A DNA stretch of 64,000 nucleotides from Bacteroidales bacterium. Its GTDB lineage: Bacteria; Bacteroidota; Bacteroidia; Bacteroidales; UBA932. Positions 7,534 through 16,932 of this stretch are shown here, one piece after another. Under the pieces are notes generated by a model that was given only the letters and a program-made list of their open reading frames with translations, searched no databases and was not told the DNA's origin. The stretch covers positions 1 through 64,000 of the forward strand of contig JAGAIM010000128.1 of NCBI GenBank assembly GCA_017626555.1. The letters are read 5' to 3'. Position numbers and translations under genes: made by a program. Position 1 is the stretch's first letter; every line of letters starts with the position of its first letter.

Positions 7534-9453
7534 TTATATGTTCACGTCCTCCAATTCCTGTGCTGTTCTGAGGTTGTCAACGATGAAATTCTGCCTTTCG
7601 GTAGTATTTTTACCCATATAGAACTCCATTATTTCGGCAATAGGTTCTTCGTCGCTTAGTCTGACCTTGTCAAGACGCATATCCTTTCCGATGAAACCTG
7701 TGAATTCGTCCCAGGAAATCTCTCCGAGACCTTTGAACCTGGTAATCTCGACTTTGCCCTTCAAAGACTTTACAGCAGCCTCCTTCTCTTCGGAATTGTA
7801 GCAGTAACGTACTTCGCTCTTGGTCTTTACTCTGAACAGAGGAGTCTGAAGGATATATACGTGTCCTCTCCTGATGAGGTCAGGGTGATATTTCATAAAG
7901 AACGTGAGTACCAGCATACGGATGTGCATACCGTCATCATCGGCATCGGTTGCAACGATGATACGGTTGTATCTGAGGTCGTCTATGTCTTCCTCCAGTC
8001 CGAGGGCATTGATGAGAAGATTGAGTTCTTCATTTTCTGCAATTTTCTTGCGACTTTCCTTGTAACTGTTGATTGGTTTGCCTCGGAGTGAGAACACAGC
8101 CTGCGTTTCGGCATTACGAGCCTTTGTGATTGTTCCGCTTGCAGAGTCACCCTCTGTTATGAATATGCTGGTGAGGTCGCGCAGTTCCTCCTTCGCTGCA
8201 GGAAGTTTGTCCTTATAGTGATATTTGCAGTCGCGTAGTTTCTTATTGTAAACGCTTGAGCGTTTGTTGCGTTCCTTAGTCTTTTTCTGGATGGAAGAAA
8301 TCTCCTGACGCTCCTTTTCAGACGATACGATCTTGTCCTGAAGAGCAGGGATTATTTCCTTGTGGATGTGGAGATAGTTGTCGAGATTGGTCTTGACGAA
8401 ATCGTTGACGAATGATCTGATGGTCGGCCCGATGTCATAACTGCGTGTGCCGTCTTCGTTCTCTATTTCTGTGTTCCACATATATGTCGATCCGAGTTTG
8501 GTCTTTGCCTGATTGGCGAAGATCGGCTCCTGGATCTGTATGCTGATTGCTCCGATTATGCCTTGGCGTATGTCCTGAGGATCGAAATCCTTCTTTGCAT
8601 ACGTCTTGAAGAATTCCTTGAGTGTTTTGGAAATTGCTTCTCTCACAGCGGCCAGATGGGTTCCTCCATCCCTCGTATTCTGTCCGTTTACGAAAGATGT
8701 TATATTCTCTCCGTAACTGCTGCCGTGAGTGATGACGATCTCGATGTCTTCTCCTGATATATGTATAGGTGCATAGAATGGTTCTTCCGACATCTTTTCG
8801 TTTATCAGGTCGAGAAGTCCGTTTTCAGATTTGTACGGTGTGCCGTTCAGGTTGAGCGTCAAGCCTTTCTTGAGATAAGAATAATTCTTTATCATCGACT
8901 CGACAAACTCGATGTTATATGAATAACCGACAAACAGGTTGTCGTCAGGAGTGAATCGCACGAATGTTCCGTTCTTCTCCTTTGTCTCCTTCATTCCGTC
9001 ATTGAGGAGTTTGCCGGCGCTGAATTCGGCATACGAGCACATTCCGTCGCGATAGGCCTCTACGTAGAAATGTGAGGACAAAGCATTTACAGCCTTCAGA
9101 CCCACTCCATTGAGTCCGACTGACTTCTTGTAGCCCTTTGAATCGTATTTTCCTCCTGTGTTCAGGATGCTTACGGCCTTTACTACCGAATTGAGCGGAA
9201 TGCCTCGTCCGAAGTCTCTTACGGATACTTCCTTTTCTCCGACATTTATCTGTATCTGCTTTCCATATCCTGCTGAAAATTCATCTATGGAATTATCCAC
9301 TACTTCCTTGAGAAGGACATAAATACCGTCTGCCGGATCTTCACCGTTACCAAGCGTGCCGATGTACATACCAGGCCTGAGACGGATGTGTTCCACTCCT
9401 TCAAGAGTCCTGATGTTCTCGTCACCGTAATTCTGTATAATTTCGTTTGCCAT
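7534..9453 (-). CDS. parE: DNA topoisomerase IV subunit B
   Basis: 639 residues: the ATPase subunit of a type IIA topoisomerase that decatenates daughter chromosomes. The N-terminal GHKL ATPase shows EHIRLRPGMYIG and EVVDNSIDE; the transducer follows. The Toprim domain has EGDSASG (about 436) and DADDDGMHI. The wording IRTLEGVEHIRLRPGMYIGTLG with YVLLKEVVDNS, and the lack of a long C-terminal GyrB insert, favour ParE over GyrB. I start at the ATG at 9453 (MANEIIQNYG); the upstream in-frame extension overlaps the promoter. The partner parC is not adjacent, which is unusual. Its promoter lies back to back with that of the surface operon at 9614. Confidence 0.9.
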   Translation of the reverse strand: MANEIIQNYGDENIRTLEGVEHIRLRPGMYIGTLGNGEDPADGIYVLLKEVVDNSIDEFSAGYGKQIQINVGEKEVSVRDFGRGIPLNSVVKAVSILNTGGKYDSKGYKKSVGLNGVGLKAVNALSSHFYVEAYRDGMCSYAEFSAGKLLNDGMKETKEKNGTFVRFTPDDNLFVGYSYNIEFVESMIKNYSYLKKGLTLNLNGTPYKSENGLLDLINEKMSEEPFYAPIHISGEDIEIVITHGSSYGENITSFVNGQNTRDGGTHLAAVREAISKTLKEFFKTYAKKDFDPQDIRQGIIGAISIQIQEPIFANQAKTKLGSTYMWNTEIENEDGTRSYDIGPTIRSFVNDFVKTNLDNYLHIHKEIIPALQDKIVSSEKERQEISSIQKKTKERNKRSSVYNKKLRDCKYHYKDKLPAAKEELRDLTSIFITEGDSASGTITKARNAETQAVFSLRGKPINSYKESRKKIAENEELNLLINALGLEEDIDDLRYNRIIVATDADDDGMHIRMLVLTFFMKYHPDLIRRGHVYILQTPLFRVKTKSEVRYCYNSEEKEAAVKSLKGKVEITRFKGLGEISWDEFTGFIGKDMRLDKVRLSDEEPIAEIMEFYMGKNTTERQNFIVDNLRTAQELEDVNI

Positions 9454-9476
9454 ATTCTTATAAGCGCATAATCGTG

Positions 9477-9484
9477 CAAATATA
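9477..9484 (-). promoter_or_regulatory. parE: Candidate -7 element for parE
   Basis: CAAATATA on the plus strand reads TATATTTG on the minus strand, a perfect fit to the Bacteroides -7 consensus TAnnTTTG, 24 bases before the parE ATG. No clear TTTG -33 element is seen at the usual spacing. Confidence 0.55.
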
Positions 9485-9558
9485 GCAATTTTTCCTGAAA
9501 TGCCCATTGTGCAGATGAGAACAAAAATTATTCAGAAGGTCTGATGCAAGAAGACTGT

Positions 9559-9589
9559 TTTGACTTTTTTATTTTTTTTCATAATTTTG
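9559..9589 (+). promoter_or_regulatory. Canonical Bacteroides promoter of the surface operon
   Basis: TTTG at 9559-9562, a 19-base spacer, then TAATTTTG at 9582-9589. This is an exact match to the Bacteroidota housekeeping promoter (-33 TTTG, N19-21, -7 TAnnTTTG). The start codon follows 24 bases later, giving a short leader. It would drive the eight-gene block to 22253. Confidence 0.75.
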
Positions 9590-9613
9590 CAAATTGATAT
9601 AGATTCTTGACCA

Positions 9614-11122
9614 ATGATTTTAAATTTCAGGATGCAGGCGGTAGCCCTGCTGGCTGTCTTATGCAGTCTATTTTGTGCTACTGATGTATCGGCTCAATCA
9701 TTCGTACGATATGTCGCTTCCAGCGATCTTGGTACTGATGTTCTGTTTGCTGATTCTGTCCTTACTTCGGTTGTTCTTCCGAAGGGAGTTTATCGTATAG
9801 AAGGTAATGAAGATATCGAGAAGGCTGCTCGTCAGTTGTCTGATGTGCTTGCAGACAAGAGTTCCAGGCTTCTTCGTGTATATGTGTGCGGAAGCGCATC
9901 TCCTGATGGACTGTGGCAGGATAATGCAGAGTTGAGTGAAGCGAGGACCAATGCCGTGGCTCGTTATCTTCAGTCTGCAACAGGAGTTCCTGCCGGCAAG
10001 ATACATAAGCATAGCCTCAATGAAGACTGGAACCGTCTTTATGAACTTGTAGAATCATCAGATATCAAATATCGTGATGAGATTCTGAATATAATAAAGA
10101 CAAAATCCTGGGGTGAGCGTAAGCGTGCTCTTCAGGAATTAGGAGACGGATCTGTCTGGGATGTTCTTATTAAAGATTTCTTCCCTAAGATGCGCTGTGT
10201 CAGGATAGGTATCTATTGCCTGTGGGAGCCTTCGAAGCCATATCTTACAGTGCCTGAGCCTGTTAAGGATACCCTTTCCAATGAAACCTCTTCAGCATCT
10301 CTCCCTCCTATAAAGAATGAGGCAACTGATACTGTTTCCGTTGTAGAGGCCGCACCGGCGCAGATATCTGCCCCGATTCCTGCAGCCGACGGGAAAGCAA
10401 GTAATGTCATATATATAAGGGATACAGTCTTTGTAGTGAAGGAGACTGTGTATATTCCGGCGGATGGAACTATGAAGATGCCTTCTTCCGGCTATTCTTA
10501 TTCTGCTCGTCCACCTCGTGTCCATACCTATTATGAAACTCCGTGGATGATGGGTTTCAAGACAAATCTTCTGGCTGATGCGATGGTTATTCCTTCGTTG
10601 GGAGTGGAGATCCAACTTGCCGACAGGATGTCGCTGGATATTCAGGGGTGGTTTACTCCGACAAACATTTTCTGCCCGAACAAGAACACAAATGTTTATG
10701 GATTTACTCCTGAACTTCGTTGGTGGACCGGCAAGAGGGCGATGAGCAAAGGGGCTTTTGTCGGACTGCACGCGAGGTTTGCCTGGTTTACTCTTCAGTG
10801 GAATGACGGATATCTTTACCAGAACGGAAATGTCGGTGAACATTCCGGAGATGCCGGCAATGGCGCTCCTGCCTGGAGTCTCGGCTTTACATACGGCTAT
10901 TCTCTGGCTCTCGACAAGAAAGAGCACTGGGGACTGGAGTTCCTTCTTGGAGTCGGATATGGTAAATATAAACAGAATCTTGGGCAGTGGAATAACGAAT
11001 TGCAGAAATGGGAATTCGTTGAGCATCAGGATAATACGCATATAGGAATTACAAGGGCTTCCATCAATCTCACATATAGATTTTCAGTGAGGAGAGTGAA
11101 GGCTGAATATTATACTGAATAA
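9614..11122 (+). CDS. OmpA-like / DUF3575 outer-membrane protein, first gene of surface operon
   Basis: 502 residues with a signal peptide ending DVSAQ. Residues about 70-205 form an OmpA/MotB-like domain of the kind found in Bacteroides fimbrial loci (VYVCGSASPDG, LSEARTNAVARYL, LNEDWNRLYELV). A proline/threonine-rich linker follows to about 300. Then comes a DUF3575 beta-barrel-like domain (MGFKTNLLADAM, PSLGVEIQLADRMSLDIQGW, GFTPELRWW) ending LTYRF plus a short tail. DUF3575 proteins commonly head fimbria-type operons in this order, so an assembly or anchoring role is plausible; no function is proven. It stands 24 bases after a perfect promoter, and seven more surface genes follow with small gaps. 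Confidence 0.82.
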   Translation: MILNFRMQAVALLAVLCSLFCATDVSAQSFVRYVASSDLGTDVLFADSVLTSVVLPKGVYRIEGNEDIEKAARQLSDVLADKSSRLLRVYVCGSASPDGLWQDNAELSEARTNAVARYLQSATGVPAGKIHKHSLNEDWNRLYELVESSDIKYRDEILNIIKTKSWGERKRALQELGDGSVWDVLIKDFFPKMRCVRIGIYCLWEPSKPYLTVPEPVKDTLSNETSSASLPPIKNEATDTVSVVEAAPAQISAPIPAADGKASNVIYIRDTVFVVKETVYIPADGTMKMPSSGYSYSARPPRVHTYYETPWMMGFKTNLLADAMVIPSLGVEIQLADRMSLDIQGWFTPTNIFCPNKNTNVYGFTPELRWWTGKRAMSKGAFVGLHARFAWFTLQWNDGYLYQNGNVGEHSGDAGNGAPAWSLGFTYGYSLALDKKEHWGLEFLLGVGYGKYKQNLGQWNNELQKWEFVEHQDNTHIGITRASINLTYRFSVRRVKAEYYTE

Positions 11123-11141
11123 TAATTCTTAACCAATCAAA

Positions 11142-13358
11142 ATGAGACGAACAAGATTAATTCCGGTACTGCTGGTGTTCCTCTTGTCGGCCTGCAATAA
11201 GACAATGATTGACGAACCGTCTCCGGCAGGGAATGCCGGTGAGGTCGAGATCAGTCTGTCGGCAGACGAAAGGGTGGAAATAGTAAGTGCCAAGTCTGGA
11301 ACAGACGAGAGTGTTCCTGCTGCGGATGATTTCTGGATCGAGATTTTCAATTCAAAGGAGACCAGAGTTTTCCGTGAAAAGTATTCGGACATTCCGAACG
11401 GGCGTCTGACCATCAATCCTGGACAGTACAGGCTTCTTGCCAAGCACGGAGATTCGCTTGGTGTGGGATTTGCCAAACCGTTCTATATGGCTGACCTGGA
11501 CTTTGAAGTCAAAGAACAGGAGAGGACTGCAGTCAAGGCCAAGGCTATCCTTTCAAATGTAAAGGTTGCTGTGGAATATGGTGATCAGATCAAGGCAGAT
11601 TATGATGGCTTTTATACTGTCATAACCAATGTCGGTCATAAAGGCAAGTCGCTGAAGTTTGAAGCGGCAGAAACCCGTCCGGGATATATGCCGGGAGGTG
11701 ACTTTATGGTGCAGGTATATGCTGAGGTCGATGGTGAACTTAAACGCTTCACATTAAAGGACGACAACGGAGAGCCTGTGCTGATAAAGTGCAATCCTAA
11801 CGATTTCATCACTTTCTATGTGAATACGGGGATAAGTTACGGCGGTCTCTACTTCGGTATAAAGATCGATAACGGCACAGAACTGATTGAGAAGAGTATA
11901 TCCGTTCCTGCTGATATACTTGATAATGTCAATCCAACCATCAGGCTTTCTTCTTTTGACGACGACGGAAACTATTTCGTGACAGATGGTATCAAACCGG
12001 ATGCGGATGATGTTTCCTTTACCTACAAGGTATATTCCGGAAATGTGAAGAAATGTGAACTTGCTATCGACTGTGACTATCTCGAAAGCATCGGTGTTCC
12101 TTCAGTAATCGATTTCGCAACCCTGGATGAGTCTGCTCTGGAGGCTCTGCTTGACAAAGGCCTTTTCTGGGCGGAATATATGAATGTAGGAGTTGTGGAT
12201 ATCGCAGAGTTTGTTCCGGAGATTGCTGCCGCATCTCATTATACAGGTCCGGATAATGTAATAGGAACATTCACTCTCACAGTGCAGGATACTGAAGGTG
12301 GCTCTATATCCCAGACTGCACGTATCCGCATCAAACCTGATGTTTCTGCTCAGATCAGCCTTAATGATTACGACATTTGGGCAACAAAGGTAGTTTCACC
12401 TGTGGTTACTATGAGAGGTGGCAATCTTCAGTCGGCTGTTGTGCAGTCCAGTCTTGACGGAGTCAATTGGAGTGACTTCAGACCTATGACATCGAATCCG
12501 TTCGATATGGGAACCGTGACCGGACTTACCCCTGACACTCAGTATAGCCTGCGTGTTATGTATGATGGATGGCTTCCTGTTTCTGAAGTGCTGACATTCA
12601 CTACTGAGGATGATGCTCAGGTTGGCAATGCAAGTTTTGAAGATTGGACATCGCACGTATTTGAAACAAATTATGATGATATAACCTGGTATCAGCCTTG
12701 GACAATAGATCAATGGTGGGATACAAACACAACTGTAACCCTTCGTACCGGTCTGACAGTAGGATATCTTTATTTCAAGTCGTTCGGCTGTGTACAATAT
12801 TCTGTTGATGCACATTCCGGTAGCCGTTCCGCTCAATTGACTTGTGTCAATGTCGGAAATGAAAACAGCGAATGGGGTACTAACGGAGGCTGGAGAGTCG
12901 GAGAACTCTTCATAGGACGCGGAGATGAAGCAAAGGAACTCAATACGTTCAACCGGGTTTCTGACGGGCATAGTTTCCCTTCACGCCCGACATCTATGAC
13001 ATTCTGGTATGAATATGCTCCATATACATCGTCGGATGCATTCTCTGCTGAAATCACTATAAAAGCGGAAGACGGAACCGTACTGGCTACTTCATATTCG
13101 ACCGGTTCGGCAAAATCGCAGTGGACCAGTATGACTCTGCCTTTGAACTATACGGTGACGAATAAGAAGGCAGCCTCTGTTCATATCACATTCAAGTCCT
13201 CAGTTTCTTCTTCACACGACTGTGAGGTTCACGGATTTATGGATTTCTCTCAGGACGGCCCTTATCTTGAAATAGCCGGAGAGACAAAAACCGGAGACAA
13301 TCATCAGATCAAACTGAGTGCAACTCTTAGGATAGACGATGTTCAACTGAATTATTAA
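11142..13358 (+). CDS. DUF4493 lipoprotein with FN3-like and C-terminal PCMD-like domains
   Basis: A 738-residue lipoprotein (lipobox LLSAC, about Cys18). Residues about 25-260 match the DUF4493 pattern: a beta-rich segment with DFWIEIFNSKE, then GQYRLLAKHGDSLGVGFAKPFY, then VKAKAILSNVKVAVEYGDQIKADY. A fibronectin-III-like stretch lies at about 400-490 (SLDGVNWSDF, GLTPDTQYSLRV, LTFTTED). The C-terminal domain opens with VGNASFEDW and fits the PCMD class, a beta-sandwich presumed to bind carbohydrate. 19 bases from the DUF3575 gene and 11 from the next. Surface exposure and glycan binding are inference. Confidence 0.75.
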   Translation: MRRTRLIPVLLVFLLSACNKTMIDEPSPAGNAGEVEISLSADERVEIVSAKSGTDESVPAADDFWIEIFNSKETRVFREKYSDIPNGRLTINPGQYRLLAKHGDSLGVGFAKPFYMADLDFEVKEQERTAVKAKAILSNVKVAVEYGDQIKADYDGFYTVITNVGHKGKSLKFEAAETRPGYMPGGDFMVQVYAEVDGELKRFTLKDDNGEPVLIKCNPNDFITFYVNTGISYGGLYFGIKIDNGTELIEKSISVPADILDNVNPTIRLSSFDDDGNYFVTDGIKPDADDVSFTYKVYSGNVKKCELAIDCDYLESIGVPSVIDFATLDESALEALLDKGLFWAEYMNVGVVDIAEFVPEIAAASHYTGPDNVIGTFTLTVQDTEGGSISQTARIRIKPDVSAQISLNDYDIWATKVVSPVVTMRGGNLQSAVVQSSLDGVNWSDFRPMTSNPFDMGTVTGLTPDTQYSLRVMYDGWLPVSEVLTFTTEDDAQVGNASFEDWTSHVFETNYDDITWYQPWTIDQWWDTNTTVTLRTGLTVGYLYFKSFGCVQYSVDAHSGSRSAQLTCVNVGNENSEWGTNGGWRVGELFIGRGDEAKELNTFNRVSDGHSFPSRPTSMTFWYEYAPYTSSDAFSAEITIKAEDGTVLATSYSTGSAKSQWTSMTLPLNYTVTNKKAASVHITFKSSVSSSHDCEVHGFMDFSQDGPYLEIAGETKTGDNHQIKLSATLRIDDVQLNY

Positions 13359-13369
13359 TAGGAACGACA

Positions 13370-14752
13370 ATGAAAAAAATATATATATCATTAATAATGG
13401 CTTCAGCAGTCTTGCTGTCGGGCTGTAACAAGCCTCTGATGCAGGGCGGCGATTCTGCCAAGGGCAAAGGAGAGGTGTCTTTCGACATCACCGCATCCGG
13501 AGATTATGTGACCATAACGAAGGCGGCTGCGGATGACAATGCTAACGTAAATGAGTTTACAATAGATATCGTCAACAAGGCTGGTGGTGAAACAGTCAGT
13601 TATGACCGCTTCGGTGATATGCCTCACGTAATGGAGTTACCTTCGGGACAATATACTCTTACTGCAATGTCTCCGAATGTGCTTCCTGCAGCCTTCGACC
13701 TTCCTGTATATGGAAAGGTTCACGATTTCACGGTAAGAATCGGCGAGGTGACAAGCGAGAAGATAGAGTGTACTCTTCAGAATATGAAGATAACCTTCAG
13801 TCTTTCTCAGGCATTCCGTACGGAGTTGGAGTCATATACCATCAGCGTTTCGAACGGTAATTTTGCATCCAATACTCTCCAGTGGACAAATGTGGCGGCT
13901 TCGGCTGGTTCGGAAAGAATTACGGATGATATAAACAAGGCCGGTTATTTTTCCGTCGCTCCTCTTACAATCCGCGTTGATGCGAAGAGGGCTATTGACG
14001 ATTCCGAAGCATATCACGAGATAAAGATAACTGACGGAAAGGCTCAGGATCATTTCAAGGTGAGTCTTGATGCCAAGGTTACAGGAAATGCCGGTTTCAC
14101 TCTTGATATCGATTATTCTGTGAACGACCGTGACCAGGATGTGTATATACCAGGGTTTGGTGAAACTCCTGTACCGGGAGAAGACCAGGATCCTGACCAG
14201 GGCGGCACTACCGATCCGGATCAGGGTGGTACAACCGATCCTGACCAAGGTGGCACTACAGGTCCGGATCAGGGTGGCGATTCAGGCGACGATCCTGGCG
14301 CTGGCACAGATGGAGGAATGGAACTTCTGTGGCCTGCGAACCCTAGTCTTGGACAGGTTGATATAGTGGATGGTATGTCTGTGGAACTTACGCTGAATGT
14401 TCCGGAAGGGATCAAGGAGTTTACTATCGATGTGACTTCCGATACACAGATGTTCCTCTATCTCGTGAGCCTTATGACAAGTACTCCGCAGAATATGGGC
14501 AGCATAGAGTCTGTTCATATCGACCTCATAAATGATGCGACATCAGTCACTGCAATGAAAGATGTGGGACTTAAGACAGGCAATGAACTCAAGAATCAGA
14601 CTACAGTCGGATTCAGCCTTTCGTCCCTTATACCTATGATTCCTTCTGCAGGACAGGCGGGTCCAAATACAAATCATACATTCAAATTGAATGTAACTGA
14701 CAACGCAGGAAATTCGAAGTCCTGGCCTCTTACATTCCACGTACCGGCATAA
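13370..14752 (+). CDS. DUF4493 lipoprotein with Asp-Pro-Asp-Gln-Gly-Gly repeat linker
   Basis: A 460-residue lipoprotein (lipobox LLSGC, Cys19). The DUF4493 half (to about 255) includes TITKAAADDN, GQYTLTAMSPNVLPAAFDLPVYG and ECTLQNMKITFSLSQAF. It is joined to a C-terminal domain (about 325-460) by a flexible acidic linker of four DPDQGGTT-type repeats encoded by a 24-bp tandem array (14189-14284). The C-terminal domain (LLWPANPSLGQVDIVDGMSVE) is not one I recognise, but a similar stretch follows the DUF4493 part of the 14779 protein (TFTAPEGIRSM versus LNVPEGIKEF). The repeat number could vary between strains. Confidence 0.72.
   Translation: MKKIYISLIMASAVLLSGCNKPLMQGGDSAKGKGEVSFDITASGDYVTITKAAADDNANVNEFTIDIVNKAGGETVSYDRFGDMPHVMELPSGQYTLTAMSPNVLPAAFDLPVYGKVHDFTVRIGEVTSEKIECTLQNMKITFSLSQAFRTELESYTISVSNGNFASNTLQWTNVAASAGSERITDDINKAGYFSVAPLTIRVDAKRAIDDSEAYHEIKITDGKAQDHFKVSLDAKVTGNAGFTLDIDYSVNDRDQDVYIPGFGETPVPGEDQDPDQGGTTDPDQGGTTDPDQGGTTGPDQGGDSGDDPGAGTDGGMELLWPANPSLGQVDIVDGMSVELTLNVPEGIKEFTIDVTSDTQMFLYLVSLMTSTPQNMGSIESVHIDLINDATSVTAMKDVGLKTGNELKNQTTVGFSLSSLIPMIPSAGQAGPNTNHTFKLNVTDNAGNSKSWPLTFHVPA
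14189..14284 (+). repeat. Four tandem 24-bp coding repeats
   Basis: Four units begin at 14189, 14213, 14237 and 14261. They encode DPDQGGTT, DPDQGGTT, DPDQGGTT and GPDQGGDS. The units differ by synonymous changes, so the array is not recent, but it keeps the 8-residue period. It forms the linker between the two domains of the lipoprotein. Confidence 0.9.
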
Positions 14753-14778
14753 ATCATCACTAAACGGACAATCAAAAG

Positions 14779-16932
14779 ATGAAAAGAAATATATCAATCA
14801 TTCTAATGGCCTTGTCTGCCCTTTTTGTCTTCTTGGGGTGCAATGATGTCGTCCTCGAGGAAGGTAATCAGGATGTGGGCTATCTGAGTGTCAGTCTGGG
14901 AAGGGATGATGCCGTCATTTCGAAGGCAATAACGGAACCTTCTGCGGATATGGCTTTCAAAGTGGAGGTGTACAAGGGTAATGAACTTGTCGCTTCGACA
15001 GATGATCATCGTAAACTGACTGAATTGGCTCCTCTGACACTTCGTGTCGGAACATACAGAGTGGTAGCAAGTTACGGTGATAACAAGACCGGTTTCGATG
15101 CTCCGTATTATGTGGGTGTATCGGAAAATGTCGTGGTAGAGAGGGATAAGGTGACCAAGTCGGAAATCGTATGTACTCTTGCAAACGTAATGGTTACAGT
15201 GAATTTCGATGAAACCATTAAGTCAAACTTCAAGTCATATTCAGTATTCGTTGAAGATGGAACCGACAATGGAGGTTTGACCTTCTCGGCAGGAAACCTT
15301 GGCGCAACAGGTTATATTCCTGCTACCGGAATATTGGAATGGGAACTCACTCTGGAAAAATCAGATGGAACGCCATACAAGACATCCGGTGCATACGACA
15401 AGGTTCAGGCAAGACAACATTTCAATCTCAACTTCTCTCTTGATGAGATGGAGGAGAGCGGCTATGGAGCCATCAGGCTTGAAGTCAATGACGAACTTGT
15501 CGAGCAGGAATTCAACCTTGAACTGGATTTCTCGGAATCAGAACTGCCATCATTCTCATCCAATGACGGCTTCAATGTGACTAACCAGATGTCGGTAATT
15601 GTCGGTGATGAAAGTGAGAAGATTCTGACATTCACGGCACCGGAGGGTATCAGATCTATGATTCTTGCAGTTGATGGCAATGTTGCGACCCGATCTGATG
15701 TTCCTATGAAATGGTATGAACTTGTCGAGGCTTCAGACGAAGTCATTGCGGACCTTGCTGCAAAGGGAATCAAGACACAATCTATTGCCTTTGGTGCTAC
15801 ATCCGCATCGGTGGATATGACGGAATATATAAGTGTTCTTCCTCCGGGAAATTACAACTTTGATGTCACAGTTTATGATACCAAAGGTCACGTGTCCGAA
15901 TGTCCTATCGACTTCAATGTCGTTTCCGACTTCAATGCAGAAATCACAGAAGTTACTCCTTGGGCTGAATTTGCAGTTATAAAAGGTGAATATTTCAGTG
16001 AGACGGCTCCTGAAGCGGGTATCTTTATGTACAGGAAGGCATCGGAGTCTTCGTGGAGGAGGTTCAGTTCGCCTCTTGTATGCAATACATCGTCAAAGAC
16101 TTTCACAGGTGAGATCGGCGGACTCGATCCGGAATGCAAGTATGTAATAAAGGCTGTATCAGCGGATGAAGCATCTGCTAAGGAAGTTGAGTTCACGACC
16201 GCCCAGGCACAGACACTTTATAATATGTCATTCAATGACTGGTACCAGGACGATAAGGTATGGTATCCGTTTGCCAAGGGAGCAAGCCCTAATGTCTGGG
16301 ACTCGGCCAATACGGCCACGGCTTCGTTCGGAGGTTCTTCTACAACTCCGGAATATTCGCACGTTGTATCCGGAACGGCTGCGAGAATGGAAAGTAAGTA
16401 TGTCGTAATCGCATTTGCAGCCGGCAATATTTATACTGGTAACTTCGGTTCGATCAACGGTCTCGGTGCAATCCTTGACTGGGGAGCCTCATTCTCTTCA
16501 CGTCCTGTTGCATTGAAAGGATGGTATGACTATTCTCCTGCTGCTATAAACAGAACAAAATCTCCTTATGATGATCTCAAGGGTCAGAAGGATAAATGTC
16601 AGTTGATGGTTCTCCTTACAGATTGGACAGAACAGTTCGAGATCAATACCACGGATGGAAAATTCGTCGATTTCGACAATGATCCTAATATCATCGGATT
16701 CGGAAAATATCAGTCCGATGTCACTACCGGAGGTTATAGGGAATTTGTAATACCTATCGAATACAGGAATTCAAGGACTCCTAAATATATTGTGATAGTC
16801 GCAGCCTCAAGTTACCTGGGAGACTATTTCACAGGAGGAGAGGGAAGTACTCTCTATGTCGATGAATTCTCGTTGGAATATGATGTAACCAGGCTCACAG
16901 AGGAGCAGAAGGCTAAAGTAAACTACAGATAA
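14779..16932 (+). CDS. DUF4493-FN3-PCMD lipoprotein
   Basis: A 717-residue lipoprotein (lipobox VFLGC, about Cys21). DUF4493 occupies about 25-260 (MAFKVEVYKGNELVAST, LRVGTYRVVASYGDNKTGF, CTLANVMVTVNFDETIKSNF). An Ig-like segment and a fibronectin-III-like domain (ITEVTPWAEFAVIKGEYF) come next. A PCMD domain at about 480-715 starts MSFNDWYQDDKVWYPFAKG and ends YFTGGEGSTLYVDEFSLEYD. The PCMD domain is nearly the same as that of the 17739 protein. The stop overlaps the next ATG by one base (TAATG), so the beta-barrel gene is translationally coupled. A glycan-binding surface role is inferred. Confidence 0.78.
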   Translation: MKRNISIILMALSALFVFLGCNDVVLEEGNQDVGYLSVSLGRDDAVISKAITEPSADMAFKVEVYKGNELVASTDDHRKLTELAPLTLRVGTYRVVASYGDNKTGFDAPYYVGVSENVVVERDKVTKSEIVCTLANVMVTVNFDETIKSNFKSYSVFVEDGTDNGGLTFSAGNLGATGYIPATGILEWELTLEKSDGTPYKTSGAYDKVQARQHFNLNFSLDEMEESGYGAIRLEVNDELVEQEFNLELDFSESELPSFSSNDGFNVTNQMSVIVGDESEKILTFTAPEGIRSMILAVDGNVATRSDVPMKWYELVEASDEVIADLAAKGIKTQSIAFGATSASVDMTEYISVLPPGNYNFDVTVYDTKGHVSECPIDFNVVSDFNAEITEVTPWAEFAVIKGEYFSETAPEAGIFMYRKASESSWRRFSSPLVCNTSSKTFTGEIGGLDPECKYVIKAVSADEASAKEVEFTTAQAQTLYNMSFNDWYQDDKVWYPFAKGASPNVWDSANTATASFGGSSTTPEYSHVVSGTAARMESKYVVIAFAAGNIYTGNFGSINGLGAILDWGASFSSRPVALKGWYDYSPAAINRTKSPYDDLKGQKDKCQLMVLLTDWTEQFEINTTDGKFVDFDNDPNIIGFGKYQSDVTTGGYREFVIPIEYRNSRTPKYIVIVAASSYLGDYFTGGEGSTLYVDEFSLEYDVTRLTEEQKAKVNYR

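Noticed and set aside
7534-9453. gyrB call for the topoisomerase subunit
   Set aside because: The N-terminal wording and the KEVVDNSIDE context fit ParE better, and no gyrB neighbours are present; some doubt remains.
10292-11041. 249-codon minus-strand frame inside the DUF3575 gene
   Set aside because: Antisense shadow of a gene with a promoter and signal peptide.
14189-14284. CRISPR-like array
   Set aside because: The 24-bp units are in frame, contiguous without spacers, and code for a protein linker.
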